A stretch of 32,452 nt of DNA from an uncultured Pseudomonadota bacterium (GTDB lineage Bacteria > Pseudomonadota > Gammaproteobacteria > Steroidobacterales > Steroidobacteraceae): positions 1 to 32,452 of the forward strand of contig CAIKMS010000014.1 in the NCBI GenBank assembly GCA_903828595.1, given 5' to 3'. Shown here piece by piece: positions 16,502-28,532 of the stretch. The position numbers were made by a program, and so were the translations under genes. Every line of letters starts with the position of its first letter. The stretch's first letter is position 1. The notes below the pieces were generated by a model. It worked only from the letters and a program-made list of their open reading frames with translations, had not been told where the DNA came from and made no database searches.

Positions 16502-18478
16502 ATGCACAGCTTTATTTCGAACTTAACGCTTCGCTCCAGCCTTTTGCTGGCACTGCACATTGCCGCGTCACCTCTGGCGCTAGCGGAAAGCGCCAACTCC
16601 GACAACTCTGACACCAGCTTTGATCCCTTGGATCCTGTGGTGGTCGTGGCCACCCGAGCTCCCGAGCCGCTCTCCAAAATCGGCAACTCCGTAACCGTAC
16701 TGACTCAAGCCACCATCGTAGACTCGCAAACGGTTGTGATTTCGGACCTGCTGGCACAAACGCCCGGCCTAAACGTTGCTCGCAATGGCGGCATCGGTGG
16801 CATCACGTCGGTCTTTATTCGCGGTGCTGAAAGCGGTCAGACCCTGGTGCGCATCGACGGGGTCTCGTTTGATGATCCTACCCATCCGGATTCCGGTTTT
16901 GATTTCGCGAATCTGTATACCGGTGATATCACGCGCATAGAGATTTTACGCGGTGCCCACTCCGCCCTGTATGGAAGCCAGGCTATTGGCGGTGTGATTG
17001 ATATCAGCACGGCGGCTCCCTCCAAGGATCTAGCCGGCACCTACTCGGCAGAAGGCGGCTCCAAAGACACGTGGCTCACCAATGCCGGCATGGGCGGTAC
17101 GGTCGGTGATCTGGGATGGCGCTTAAGCGGCCAGCATTTTCAGACCGGCGGCATTCCAGACTTTGACAAGAATTTTGGCGGCACGACGCGCGATCGCAGT
17201 AGCAACAACAGCTTCAGCGGTAAGCTGAGTTACGCACTGAACACCAACTGGAGCGTGAACTTCAACGGCTACTACGTGCGTGCTCGTTCACGTTTTGACG
17301 GCTATGACACGCCCACTGGTGCGTTCGGCAACGATTTAGAATTCAACACCGTTATGCAAGCCATCGGTTACGCCGGCCTTAAGGGCAGCTCGTTGAATGG
17401 ACAGTTGCACCATCAACTGTCAGCGCAGGTCACCGAAACCGATCGCGAAAGCTTTGATCCTATGCTCACGCCTATTAACGAGACGTATTACGGCTACGGG
17501 AACAATCGACGCTTTGAGTACCAAGGGAACTGGGACTTTAACGCCGATAATCACCTGGTATTCGGTGTCGAGAATGCGCGGGCTCGGTTAAACACGGATA
17601 GCCCGGCGTATGACTTTGGCGCGCCCGGTCTGTCACGCGCCAGTGCACAAATCAACAGTGGCTACGGCGAGTTCACTTCTACCTTGGTAAAAGATCTAAC
17701 CGTAAGCCTGGGTGCCCGAGTGGATAACCACAGTGCGTTTGGCCGGCACACCACGGCGGAAGCCTCAGCCGCTTATTCGTTAAATCAAGGTAACACCATT
17801 TTGCGCAGCAGCTTTGGGCAAGGCTTCAAAGCGCCCTCGCTCTATCAACTCTACAGTCAGTATGGCAACACGGCCCTGCGACCTGAAAGCTCGAGCAACT
17901 GGGATGCCGGCATAGAGCAGCACTTTTGGACGGCACGTGCCTGGGCTAGCGCAACGTACTTTCAGCGGGACAGTCGTAACCTAATTGGTTTTTTTAGTTG
18001 CTCCACGCCCTCGCCGCTGTGCGCTACCGAACCGTTTGGGTACTACGCCAATATCAACGGCGCCAATGTGCGTGGCGTAGAACTGCAGACGACCTTGCCG
18101 CTGAGCGAGGCCCTGACGTTCAATGCGAACTACACCTATATGACAGATCTGGACCGGTCGGCCGGTGCCAGCACCTACGGGCTGGATTTGCCGCGACGCC
18201 CACGCCAATTGGCTAATGCCTCATTAAGCTGGTGTGCCACGCAGCGACTGACCGCAACCGCTGCGATACGCCAATCAGGCCCGGCCTTTGATGACGCAGC
18301 TAACACCATCAAGATGGGCGGTTATTACGTGGTCGACCTTCGCGCGAGCTATCAGCTAAGTCCACGCTGGGATGTCTACGGTCGGGTCGAAAACAGTACC
18401 GACCGACAGTATGAAGTGGCCTACCTGTACGGGACGCTGGGTCGCGGCTTTTTTGTCGGCACCCGCTACAGCCTATGA
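16502..18478 (+). CDS. btuB: BtuB-like TonB-dependent vitamin B12 receptor
   Basis: 658 residues. Outer-membrane active transporter for cobalamin or a corrinoid. The signal peptide MHSFISNLTLRSSLLLALHI ends near PLALAES. The TonB box region is DPVVVVATRAPEPL. The plug follows with NSVTVLTQATI, LLAQTPGLNVARNGGIGG, VFIRGAESGQTLVRIDG and IEILRGAHSALYGSQAIGGVIDI (to about residue 165), then the beta-barrel ending RGFFVGTRYSL. The terminal residue is Leu where most barrels end in Phe. A Cys pair in FFSCSTPSPLC lies in a loop near 500. ATG 16502 is preferred over TTG 16469 because it directly precedes the signal peptide; the ribosome binding site is weak. The riboswitch upstream makes B12 the likely ligand. 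Confidence 0.92.
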   Translation: MHSFISNLTLRSSLLLALHIAASPLALAESANSDNSDTSFDPLDPVVVVATRAPEPLSKIGNSVTVLTQATIVDSQTVVISDLLAQTPGLNVARNGGIGGITSVFIRGAESGQTLVRIDGVSFDDPTHPDSGFDFANLYTGDITRIEILRGAHSALYGSQAIGGVIDISTAAPSKDLAGTYSAEGGSKDTWLTNAGMGGTVGDLGWRLSGQHFQTGGIPDFDKNFGGTTRDRSSNNSFSGKLSYALNTNWSVNFNGYYVRARSRFDGYDTPTGAFGNDLEFNTVMQAIGYAGLKGSSLNGQLHHQLSAQVTETDRESFDPMLTPINETYYGYGNNRRFEYQGNWDFNADNHLVFGVENARARLNTDSPAYDFGAPGLSRASAQINSGYGEFTSTLVKDLTVSLGARVDNHSAFGRHTTAEASAAYSLNQGNTILRSSFGQGFKAPSLYQLYSQYGNTALRPESSSNWDAGIEQHFWTARAWASATYFQRDSRNLIGFFSCSTPSPLCATEPFGYYANINGANVRGVELQTTLPLSEALTFNANYTYMTDLDRSAGASTYGLDLPRRPRQLANASLSWCATQRLTATAAIRQSGPAFDDAANTIKMGGYYVVDLRASYQLSPRWDVYGRVENSTDRQYEVAYLYGTLGRGFFVGTRYSL

Positions 18479-18781
18479 AGACCCTAGTGCTTGGTGACGT
18501 CCGCTGCGGTAAAAGCCGCTTTGACTAAACCCAAGGCCTGAGGCTAGCGGGTAGCCGGTAAAGGTGGTTGCTACCGCTCTGGAGCTGGATGAGGGCACGG
18601 TGGCTGGCATCGATTCACACCGTGCCAGCCGGCCTAAAGGCTGGAACGTGGTGGAGGAACCTTACGCTTTGGCACTGGCCCTGCGACGGGCGGATGCTGC
18701 CGGACACGTTCTGATCGTAGATTGCCTGACTTTGTGGGTCACGCAGATGCTTGAGGATCGCTTCGGCTCGAAAGGCCTGGA
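18475..18781 (+). pseudogene. cobU: Decayed adenosylcobinamide kinase/guanylyltransferase (cobU/cobP)
   Basis: In intact form this enzyme phosphorylates and guanylylates adenosylcobinamide in B12 salvage. The ATG overlaps the btuB stop (ATGA). The frame opens MKTLVLGDVRCGKSRFD with a P-loop (GxxxxGKS) and then stops at TAA 18526. Homology resumes in another frame after a TAG at 18552: VVATALELDEGTVAGIDSHR, then RPKGWNVVEEPYALALALRR and HVLIVDCLTLWVTQMLED (18564-18764), matching the family's HRxxRPxGWxxxEEP and DCLTLWL blocks. The C-terminal third is missing, cut where recombinase-like sequence begins. At least one frameshift, an in-frame stop and a 3' truncation mean it cannot make the enzyme. 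Confidence 0.82.
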
Positions 18782-18922
18782 CTGCTTGGGCTCGCCTTCT
18801 TAAGCCCCGATCTGACCGAGGCCATTTTAGACGGCCGCCAATCAGCGAGGCTCTCCCTTGCGGCGATCCGGGCTAACCCCGTGCCGCTGGCCTGGTCTGA
18901 ACAGCGAACCCGATACGCCTGA
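18782..18922 (+). pseudogene. C-terminal remnant of a serine recombinase
   Basis: About 46 codons reading GLAFLSPDLTEAILDGRQ, then LSLAAIRANPVPLAWSEQRT and a stop at 18920. This matches the recurrent C-terminal tail of phage/plasmid-type large serine recombinases (family pattern LAFLAPDIxEAILxGRQPxxLT...PLxWxEQRRL). The catalytic N-terminal domain is absent, so it is inert. It abuts the truncated cobU. From 18923 to 19078 I see no gene; this may be further decayed element sequence. The tRNA-Ser 3' end lies about 200 bp away. Confidence 0.62.
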
Positions 18923-19078
18923 TTGAACCCTCGACATGGGCTACGCCCGACGGCACTGAGGCCGATTCGACTGTGTCTTTTAGCAAAGAGAGGAAAGCGA
19001 ACTGGGTGAAGCCGCACACGGCCCAGATAGGGTCTTAGCCAGAGTCACAGAGGGACCCAATAGGCCTATTTTCCCCGT

Positions 19079-19108
19079 AAAAAGCACAAAGCCGGCGTTA
19101 GCCGGCTT
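19079..19108 (-). terminator. Intrinsic terminator after tRNA-Ser
   Basis: Read on the minus strand: AAGCCGGC-TAAC-GCCGGCTT, then TGTGCTTTTT. An 8-bp perfect stem with a short T-rich tail, 15 nt past the tRNA 3' end. It likely ends the ftsK-lolA-rarA-serS-tRNA-Ser transcript. Confidence 0.8.
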
Positions 19109-19121
19109 CGTACTTCAACTG

Positions 19122-19213
<92 letters not shown>

Positions 19214-19260
19214 GTTTTTAACCATCACCCTTGGTTATGGGTCGCTGATTTTGCCTGAAA

Positions 19261-20556
<1,296 letters not shown>

Positions 20557-20581
20557 TTATTAAACTTAATCGATCAGAGTC

Positions 20582-21913
20582 TTAGACTTTGGGCGGTTCG
20601 CCGGCGACTCGCGCCGCTTTGAAGCGTGCCAACGCCTCACCAATGCGAATTTCTAAGCCCCGCGGGGCAGGATGATAATAGACCCGCTCGCCCATGGCTT
20701 CAGGAAAATAGCGCTGACCTAGCGCTACCCCGCCCGCTTCGTCGTGATCATAGCGATAACCAGCCCCCCAACCCAGATCAGCCATGGTCTTTGTCGGGGC
20801 ATTACGTAAGTGAATCGGTACCTCCAGCGAGGCACCCTCGCGGGCATCACTCAGTGCCGCCTTGTAGGCGACATAGACTGCGTTACTTTTGGGTGCGACC
20901 GCTAAATAAGCCACTGCTTGGGCAATCGCCAACTCACCTTCAGGGCTACCGAGTCGATCAAAGGTATCCCAAGCCGATAAGACTAAAGCCAGAGCGCGCG
21001 GATCGGCATTACCGATATCCTCACTGGCCATGCGGGTTGCCCGACGAATGATGTACAGCGGATCACAGCCCCCATCGAGCATGCGGCACAACCAGTACAG
21101 GGCCGCATCCGGATCGCTGCCGCGCACGGACTTGTGCAAGGCTGAGATCTGATCGTAAAAAATATCGCCGCCCTTATCGAAACGCCGATGCCCCCCGGCG
21201 GCAATCTCGGTGGCAACCTCAAGGGTAATCGTCAATCGACCGTCAGGGCCTTCTAAGGCAAGATCCGCGGCGACTTCCAACAGATTTAAGGCGCGCCGCG
21301 CATCCCCGTCGGCGGCTCGCGCCAACCATTGCGTAGCGCCGGGTTCCAGCACCAATCCCTGCTTGCCCAAGCCGCGCACATCATCCACCAACGCACGCTC
21401 TAAAAGAGCCGCGAGATCGGTGAGTTCTAGGGATTTCAGTAAGTAGATGCGCGCCCGTGACAGCAAAGCACCGTTCACTTCAAAGGAGGGGTTTTCGGTG
21501 GTCGCACCGATGAATACCAAGGTGCCGTCTTCAACAAAAGGTAAGAAGGCGTCCTGCTGGCTGCGGTTAAAGCGATGCACCTCATCAAGAAACAAGACCG
21601 TGCTCAAGCCCCGCTCGCGAGCCTCTTTAGCCTGGTCCACCGCCGCGCGCACGTCTTTAATACCGGCTTGTACCGCCGAAAGCATTTGGAACTGGGCACC
21701 GGAAGCACGTGCCATCAAACGCGCCAGGGTCGTCTTACCGGTGCCCGGTGGCCCCCACAGCAGCATGGAGTGCATGGCGCCACTTTGCGCCAGCCGTCGT
21801 AACGGTTTGCCCTCACCCAGCAAATGCGCCTGACCGACAAACTCAGCCAATGACTCTGGCCGCATGCGATCAGCCAAAGGTCGGTAAGCAACTGACGCGT
21901 GCGCTGCCGTCAT
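20582..21913 (-). CDS. rarA: Replication-associated recombination protein A (AAA+ ATPase, RarA/MgsA)
   Basis: 443 residues. Clamp-loader-related AAA+ protein that acts at stalled forks. N-terminal PLADRMRPESLAEFVGQAHLLG; Walker A LLWGPPGTGKTTLARL near residue 53; Walker B TVLFLDEVHRFNRSQQD near 105; sensor 1 GATTENPSFEVN; the arginine-finger region LLSRARIYLLKSL; then the sensor 2/lid and the tetramerisation domain (DPDAALYWLCRMLDGGCDPLYIIRR). It ends with a typical RarA tail (YYHPAPRGLEIRIGEAL). It starts 5 nt after the lolA stop. Confidence 0.96.
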   Translation of the reverse strand: MTAAHASVAYRPLADRMRPESLAEFVGQAHLLGEGKPLRRLAQSGAMHSMLLWGPPGTGKTTLARLMARASGAQFQMLSAVQAGIKDVRAAVDQAKEARERGLSTVLFLDEVHRFNRSQQDAFLPFVEDGTLVFIGATTENPSFEVNGALLSRARIYLLKSLELTDLAALLERALVDDVRGLGKQGLVLEPGATQWLARAADGDARRALNLLEVAADLALEGPDGRLTITLEVATEIAAGGHRRFDKGGDIFYDQISALHKSVRGSDPDAALYWLCRMLDGGCDPLYIIRRATRMASEDIGNADPRALALVLSAWDTFDRLGSPEGELAIAQAVAYLAVAPKSNAVYVAYKAALSDAREGASLEVPIHLRNAPTKTMADLGWGAGYRYDHDEAGGVALGQRYFPEAMGERVYYHPAPRGLEIRIGEALARFKAARVAGEPPKV

Positions 21914-21918
21914 CGAGT

Positions 21919-22563
21919 TTACGGCTTGGATCCTGCGCTCGCCGGTCCCACCACATCCACGCCGGGCGGTGGCGTAAAGCTAAATAACGACGCGTCCAGA
22001 TGCAGATTGCGCTCTATGCGCTGAAACAGAATTTTGGTGGTCTGATTGAGCGTGCTCTTAAATTCCATGCGCGCTAAATCGTTACCCGTAAAGCCTAAAC
22101 GCAACTCGCTAAAATCCGAACTGGCCTGCTTGGGCGTTAAGACCACCCAGCTTAAATTCTCTGCACTACCCCCATCGCGAACTTGATAACCGTCATGTAC
22201 GGCCGCGGTGCCCGCCAATAATAAAGCCGGCGTCTGCGACAACGTCTGCGACACTTTGCGCTGGGTAACTTGCGCTAACTCCGGGTCGTATAGCCAGAGC
22301 ATCTGTCCGTCACTGACAATCAAACTAGCCGGCTTGACGTAGTCCCAACGAAAACGACCAGGACGCGCCAGACTCATCACGCCTTCCGAATGCTCGAGCA
22401 TTTTGCCTTGCGCACTGATCAGATCCTGAGTGAAATGGGCCTGTACGGTTGTCAGATTTTTGAGATAACTTTCGGTGCGCGCTAAGGCTGCGTCATCCAA
22501 ACTGGAAGCGTAAGCGCCACTGTTTAAAGCCATTCCTAAAAGTAATCCAACGAAATAACGCAT
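21919..22563 (-). CDS. lolA: Outer-membrane lipoprotein carrier protein LolA
   Basis: 214 residues. Periplasmic chaperone that carries lipoproteins from LolCDE to LolB. The signal peptide [19 protein letters not shown] is cleaved before SSLDDA. The half-barrel begins with YLKNLTTVQAHFTQDLISAQ; LARPGRFRWDYVKP and SDGQMLWLYDPELAQVTQ are typical. The ATG overlaps the ftsK stop by one base (TAATG), so the two are probably translationally coupled. Confidence 0.95.
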   Translation of the reverse strand: MRYFVGLLLGMALNSGAYASSLDDAALARTESYLKNLTTVQAHFTQDLISAQGKMLEHSEGVMSLARPGRFRWDYVKPASLIVSDGQMLWLYDPELAQVTQRKVSQTLSQTPALLLAGTAAVHDGYQVRDGGSAENLSWVVLTPKQASSDFSELRLGFTGNDLARMEFKSTLNQTTKILFQRIERNLHLDASLFSFTPPPGVDVVGPASAGSKP

Positions 22564-24887
22564 TACTGATCCGCTCTTGGAGGAACTAACAGCTCACGCG
22601 AGCCGTTGGACTGTAAAGGACCCACTAAGCCCGCGGCCTCCATGGACTCCACCAAACGCGCCGCACGGTTGTAACCAATCTTTAGCCGCCGCTGTACGCC
22701 ACTGACCGAAGCTTTACGCGTTTCCAAAACAATTTTAACGGCCTCGTCATACAACACGTCAGCCTCTTCGGCACTGTCAGCCTCATTAGGCTCGCCACTT
22801 AATCCGGGGATAGAGCCTGCCGGTCCGTCTAAAATTTCCTCCACGTAATCCGGTGGGCCGGCCGAGCGCAACGCGTTAACTACGCGGTGCACTTCCTGAT
22901 CCGAGACGAAGGCACCGTGCACTCGTGTGGGTACCGAGGTCCCCGACGGTAGGTAGAGCATGTCACCGTGACCTAACAAAGACTCCGCACCGCTTTGATC
23001 CAGAATGGTTCGGGAGTCGACTTTGGCTGAGACCTGAAAGGCAATACGAGTCGGGATATTGGCCTTGATAAGGCCGGTGATCACATCTACCGAAGGGCGC
23101 TGGGTGGCCAGAATCAAGTGGATACCCGAAGCGCGCGCTTTTTGCGCCAGTCGCGCAATCAACTCCTCGACCTTCTTACCCACAATCATCATCAGATCGG
23201 CTAACTCATCAATGACCACCACAATGTGCGGCAACACCACGCACGGCGGTACGTTACCGGTGGCATCGAGCAGTAACTCACCGGCTTGTAACTTCGCTTG
23301 CTGAATCGGATCGGGGATCGGCTTTCCGGCGGCGATGGCGTCGGTCACTTTGCGGTTATAGCCACCGAGATTACGCACGCCCATGGCCGCCATGAGTTGA
23401 TAGCGGCGTTCCATCTCCGCCACGCACCAGCGCAGCGCGTTGGCCGCTTGCTTCATGTCCGTGACCACCGGCGACAACAGATGCGGAATGCCCTCGTAAA
23501 CCGATAACTCCAGCATCTTCGGATCAATCATGATCAAGCGTACCTGCTCAGCGGTCGCCTTGTAGAGCAGCGAGAGCACCATCGCGTTAATGCCCACCGA
23601 CTTACCTGAACCGGTGGTACCGGCAATCAGCAGGTGGGGCATCTTCTGCAGATCAGCCACCATGGGATTGCCGCCAATATCCTTACCTAAGGCTAACGCT
23701 AAAGGACTGGGCACCTCGTCATAAGCGCGGGATTTTAAAATCTCCCCTAAGGTTACGATTTCACGCTTTTCATTGGGAATCTCCAGACCCACCACCGATT
23801 TACCGGGAATGACTTCCACCACGCGAACGCTGATCGCTGACAGCGCCCTGGCCAGATCTTTAGACAGGTTACTAATTTGACTGACTTTGACACCGGCGTT
23901 AGGCCGTAACTCAAAGCGCGTGACCACAGGCCCCGGATGTACGGCCACCACCTCCACTTCCACACCAAAGTCACGCAGCTTGATCTCCACTAATCGCGAC
24001 ATGGCCTCTAGGGCATCAGCGGAGTAACTGGCTACTCGAGGGCCGGCGTCATCGAGTAGGTCGAGTGGCGGTAAAACGGCATTGGCCGCGCGTTCAAACA
24101 GCGGTACTTGTTTTTCTTTTTGTACTCGTTCGCTGCGCTCGATGAGTTTAGGTGCTTCTTGAATAACCGGTGCCGGTCTGAACTCGGCCTTCTTCTTTTC
24201 GACCCGGATCGATTCCTGGCGGGCTTCCTTGTTCTCGCGACCGGCCTTCACATCGCGCCGCGAGGACAGCCAGGCCCGCGCACCGGCAACCGACCCTAAG
24301 ACCAGACGGCCTAACCAATCCATCACGGTCAGCCACGACACGCCAGTAAACATCGACACGCCGGCAAACCAGACACTGAGCAACAACAAAGTAGCGCCTA
24401 AGAACTGGAAGGAGTCCTGCAAGCCCTCACCCACCCACGAGCCGAGCACACCACCGGCATTGTTCGGGTAGGTCGGCGCACTAAAATGCAGCGTGGCCAA
24501 TCCACAGCTGGTAGCCAGAGTCAGCACAAAGCCGACGATTCGCAGCGCCTGAAAGCGCCGACCCGCGCTGGTGGGATGATCCGAAGGCTGGCGAAACAAC
24601 AGCCAGCCTGAAAAGCCAATCAGCACCGGAAACAAAAACGCCGGCATCCCGAACAAAAGCAAAAAAACATCAGCAATCCACGCGCCAGCCTTGCCGGTGA
24701 GATTGGCGATTCTCCCGGGCTCACCGGTGTAGGAGAACGACGGATCTTGCGGATCAAAACTGGCCAGCGCCAAGGTCAGAACCAGTGCGATGGCGCCAAA
24801 CACCCACAACGCCCCTTCGCGAAGAGAACGCACCATGACCGGCGGTAAACCACCGGCCCTGGCGATTTTTCGGAGGGACTCACTCAC
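22563..24887 (-). CDS. ftsK: DNA translocase FtsK
   Basis: 774 residues. Septal DNA pump that resolves chromosome dimers and clears DNA from the division plane. Four membrane segments lie in the first 200 residues. A short charged linker (about 200-270) replaces the very long linker of the E. coli protein, giving a size like Pseudomonas or Bacillus homologues. RecA-like motor: alpha domain ([22 protein letters not shown]), Walker [16 protein letters not shown] near 425, Walker [14 protein letters not shown]. The C-terminal gamma winged helix ([20 protein letters not shown]) at about 705-770 should read KOPS sites. GTG start at 24887, with AGGG 8 nt upstream. First gene of the lolA-rarA-serS run. 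Confidence 0.96.
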   Translation of the reverse strand: MSESLRKIARAGGLPPVMVRSLREGALWVFGAIALVLTLALASFDPQDPSFSYTGEPGRIANLTGKAGAWIADVFLLLFGMPAFLFPVLIGFSGWLLFRQPSDHPTSAGRRFQALRIVGFVLTLATSCGLATLHFSAPTYPNNAGGVLGSWVGEGLQDSFQFLGATLLLLSVWFAGVSMFTGVSWLTVMDWLGRLVLGSVAGARAWLSSRRDVKAGRENKEARQESIRVEKKKAEFRPAPVIQEAPKLIERSERVQKEKQVPLFERAANAVLPPLDLLDDAGPRVASYSADALEAMSRLVEIKLRDFGVEVEVVAVHPGPVVTRFELRPNAGVKVSQISNLSKDLARALSAISVRVVEVIPGKSVVGLEIPNEKREIVTLGEILKSRAYDEVPSPLALALGKDIGGNPMVADLQKMPHLLIAGTTGSGKSVGINAMVLSLLYKATAEQVRLIMIDPKMLELSVYEGIPHLLSPVVTDMKQAANALRWCVAEMERRYQLMAAMGVRNLGGYNRKVTDAIAAGKPIPDPIQQAKLQAGELLLDATGNVPPCVVLPHIVVVIDELADLMMIVGKKVEELIARLAQKARASGIHLILATQRPSVDVITGLIKANIPTRIAFQVSAKVDSRTILDQSGAESLLGHGDMLYLPSGTSVPTRVHGAFVSDQEVHRVVNALRSAGPPDYVEEILDGPAGSIPGLSGEPNEADSAEEADVLYDEAVKIVLETRKASVSGVQRRLKIGYNRAARLVESMEAAGLVGPLQSNGSRELLVPPRADQ

Positions 24888-24961
24888 GGGTTTGACCCTT
24901 TTTTACGCACTAGCACATAACCCCTTAGCTGACCGATCCGCCGGACTACTTTCCTAACTTG

Positions 24962-24989
24962 ATGATACTTATACTTGAGAATATGTGCA
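24962..24989 (-). promoter_or_regulatory. Putative ftsK operon promoter
   Basis: On the minus strand TGCACA (24989-24984), a 16-nt spacer, then TATCAT (24967-24962). These are 4/6 and 5/6 to the sigma70 consensus, about 75 nt upstream of the ftsK GTG, in an AT-richer patch. Nothing else is evident between ftsK and the small ORF at 25114 except a TACAAT (25071-25076) that could be a -10 for the trxB side. Confidence 0.4.
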
Positions 24990-25113
24990 GTGCGATTGAC
25001 CGACCCAACGCTAAGACCGTGGGTCTGGATCGGACCGGCATAGCCTCTGCCCTATCACCTTAAGTGCCGATACAATACGGCATCTGATTCTAAAGGCCGC
25101 CTAAGGTTTTCCC

Positions 25114-27346
<2,233 letters not shown>

Positions 27347-27379
27347 ATAAAAAATCCACTCTAAGCGCCAGAATCAATG

Positions 27380-27408
27380 GCTAACTCAATTAATTTAATG
27401 CATATAAT
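27380..27408 (+). promoter_or_regulatory. Putative promoter of aat in an AT-rich gap
   Basis: A perfect TATAAT lies at 27403-27408 within the AT-rich 27347-27440 stretch. The matching -35 (GCTAAC, 27380-27385) is poor. It is about 90 nt upstream of aat. No terminator is seen after the FemAB-like gene, so read-through from trxB is also possible. Confidence 0.45.
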
Positions 27409-27498
27409 TCAATCAACTACATTGATTACTTCACGCTTAAAAGACAAACCTAATTGGCTTAGAGCCCAGCCCGGCGCGACGTTGAGAACGAGCTACGG

Positions 27499-28164
27499 AT
27501 GAAATTACCCTGGCTAGATCCTGAGGGTCCGCCATCGCAGCTACCCAGCGCCGAGCACGCGCTCGACGACCCGGCGGGTCTGGTGGCCGCCGGTGGCGCG
27601 CTAACCCCTGACTGGCTCTGCCATGCCTATTCGCAGGGCATTTTTCCCTGGTACTCACCGCAGCAACCCATACTGTGGTGGTCCCCGGATCCACGCTGCG
27701 TCATTGTACCGGCGCAGTTCAAGCGCCACCGCAGCCTACTCAAGGCCGCCCGAAATCGCGGCTATAGCGTAAAGCGCAACACGGATTTTGCGGCAGTGAT
27801 CGACGGCTGTGCGGCTCCCCGGGGTGAGGACACCGGCACCTGGATCACCCCGGCCATGCGCCGGGCGTATCAGGTACTGCATGAACAAGGCCTAGCCCAT
27901 AGCGTGGAGGTCTGGGCGGACAACACGCTGGTGGGCGGCCTGTACGGCGTGCAGCGTGGCGGCGTATTTTTCGGCGAATCCATGTTCAGTCGGGTAGCCG
28001 ATGCCTCAAAAATCGCGCTGCTAGACCTCGTTCAGGGCTGTGCGCAGGCGGGTATTGAGCTGATTGATTGCCAGTTTCCGACCGATCATTTGACCCGTTT
28101 GGGTGCCACCACCCTATCGCGAGCGGAGTTTCTAGCCCGAGTGCGTCGTTTAGCCGGCCCTTAA
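27499..28164 (+). CDS. aat: Leucyl/phenylalanyl-tRNA-protein transferase
   Basis: 221 residues. Attaches Leu or Phe from charged tRNA to N-terminal Lys or Arg, making a destabilising N-terminus read by ClpS. Seen: LDPEGPPSQLPSAEHALDDP, GLVAAGGALTPDWLCHAYSQ, GIFPWY, WWSPDPRCVI, DTGTWITPAMRRAYQVLHEQ, AHSVEVWADNTLVGGLYGVQ, GGVFFGESMFSR, and LIDCQFPTDHLTRLGA. These cover the whole family signature at normal length. The usual partner gene ate (bpt) does not lie between aat and infA here. Confidence 0.97.
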   Translation: MKLPWLDPEGPPSQLPSAEHALDDPAGLVAAGGALTPDWLCHAYSQGIFPWYSPQQPILWWSPDPRCVIVPAQFKRHRSLLKAARNRGYSVKRNTDFAAVIDGCAAPRGEDTGTWITPAMRRAYQVLHEQGLAHSVEVWADNTLVGGLYGVQRGGVFFGESMFSRVADASKIALLDLVQGCAQAGIELIDCQFPTDHLTRLGATTLSRAEFLARVRRLAGP

Positions 28165-28247
28165 TAAGGCCAGTGCTCTAACGATCCGTTTGCGCTATTG
28201 GCACCCTTTGGGCACAATGCGCGCGCGAAACAAACGCTTGGAGATGC

Positions 28248-28466
28248 ATGTCTAAAGAAGATGCGATTCAGATGGAAGGCGAAGTAGTAGAGACCCTACC
28301 CAATACGACCTTTCGTGTGAAACTAAAAAACGGTCACATTGTTACCACCCATATTTCAGGCAAGATGCGAAAAAACTACATCCGCATTTTGACGGGCGAT
28401 CTGGTAACGGTTGAGATGACTCCCTACGACCTGAGCAAAGGCCGCATTGTCTATCGCGGGCGTTGA
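28248..28466 (+). CDS. infA: Translation initiation factor IF-1
   Basis: 72 residues, a single S1/OB-fold domain, identical in length to E. coli IF-1. It binds the 30S A site with IF-3 and IF-2 during initiation. Sequence [20 protein letters not shown] followed by [20 protein letters not shown] and [13 protein letters not shown] is diagnostic. GGAG lies 6 nt upstream of the ATG. CACAAT at about 28214 may be a weak -10 for its own promoter. Confidence 0.98.
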   Translation: MSKEDAIQMEGEVVETLPNTTFRVKLKNGHIVTTHISGKMRKNYIRILTGDLVTVEMTPYDLSKGRIVYRGR

Positions 28467-28468
28467 TT

Positions 28469-28521
28469 GCCTGCCCTGAAGGCGGGCGAGATAGAGCCAG
28501 CGCGCCGATAGCGACGCGCTG
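28469..28521. terminator. Two hairpins between convergent infA and clpA
   Basis: Stem 28469-28487 (GCCTGCC-CTGAA-GGCGGGC, one G-U) and stem 28498-28521 (CAGCGCG, 10-nt loop, CGCGCTG). Neither has an adjoining T-tract; TTTT appears at 28531. The position suits termination or 3'-end protection of both convergent genes. Confidence 0.4.
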
Positions 28522-28532
28522 CATCCTGACTT

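Noticed and set aside
16491..16526. 11-codon ORF overlapping the btuB start
   Set aside because: Too short and without its own ribosome binding site. Mentioned only as a possible modulator of btuB initiation.
18739..19017. 92-codon minus-strand frame across the cobU/recombinase remnants
   Set aside because: Plus-strand reading gives clear cobU and recombinase similarity; the minus frame gives none.
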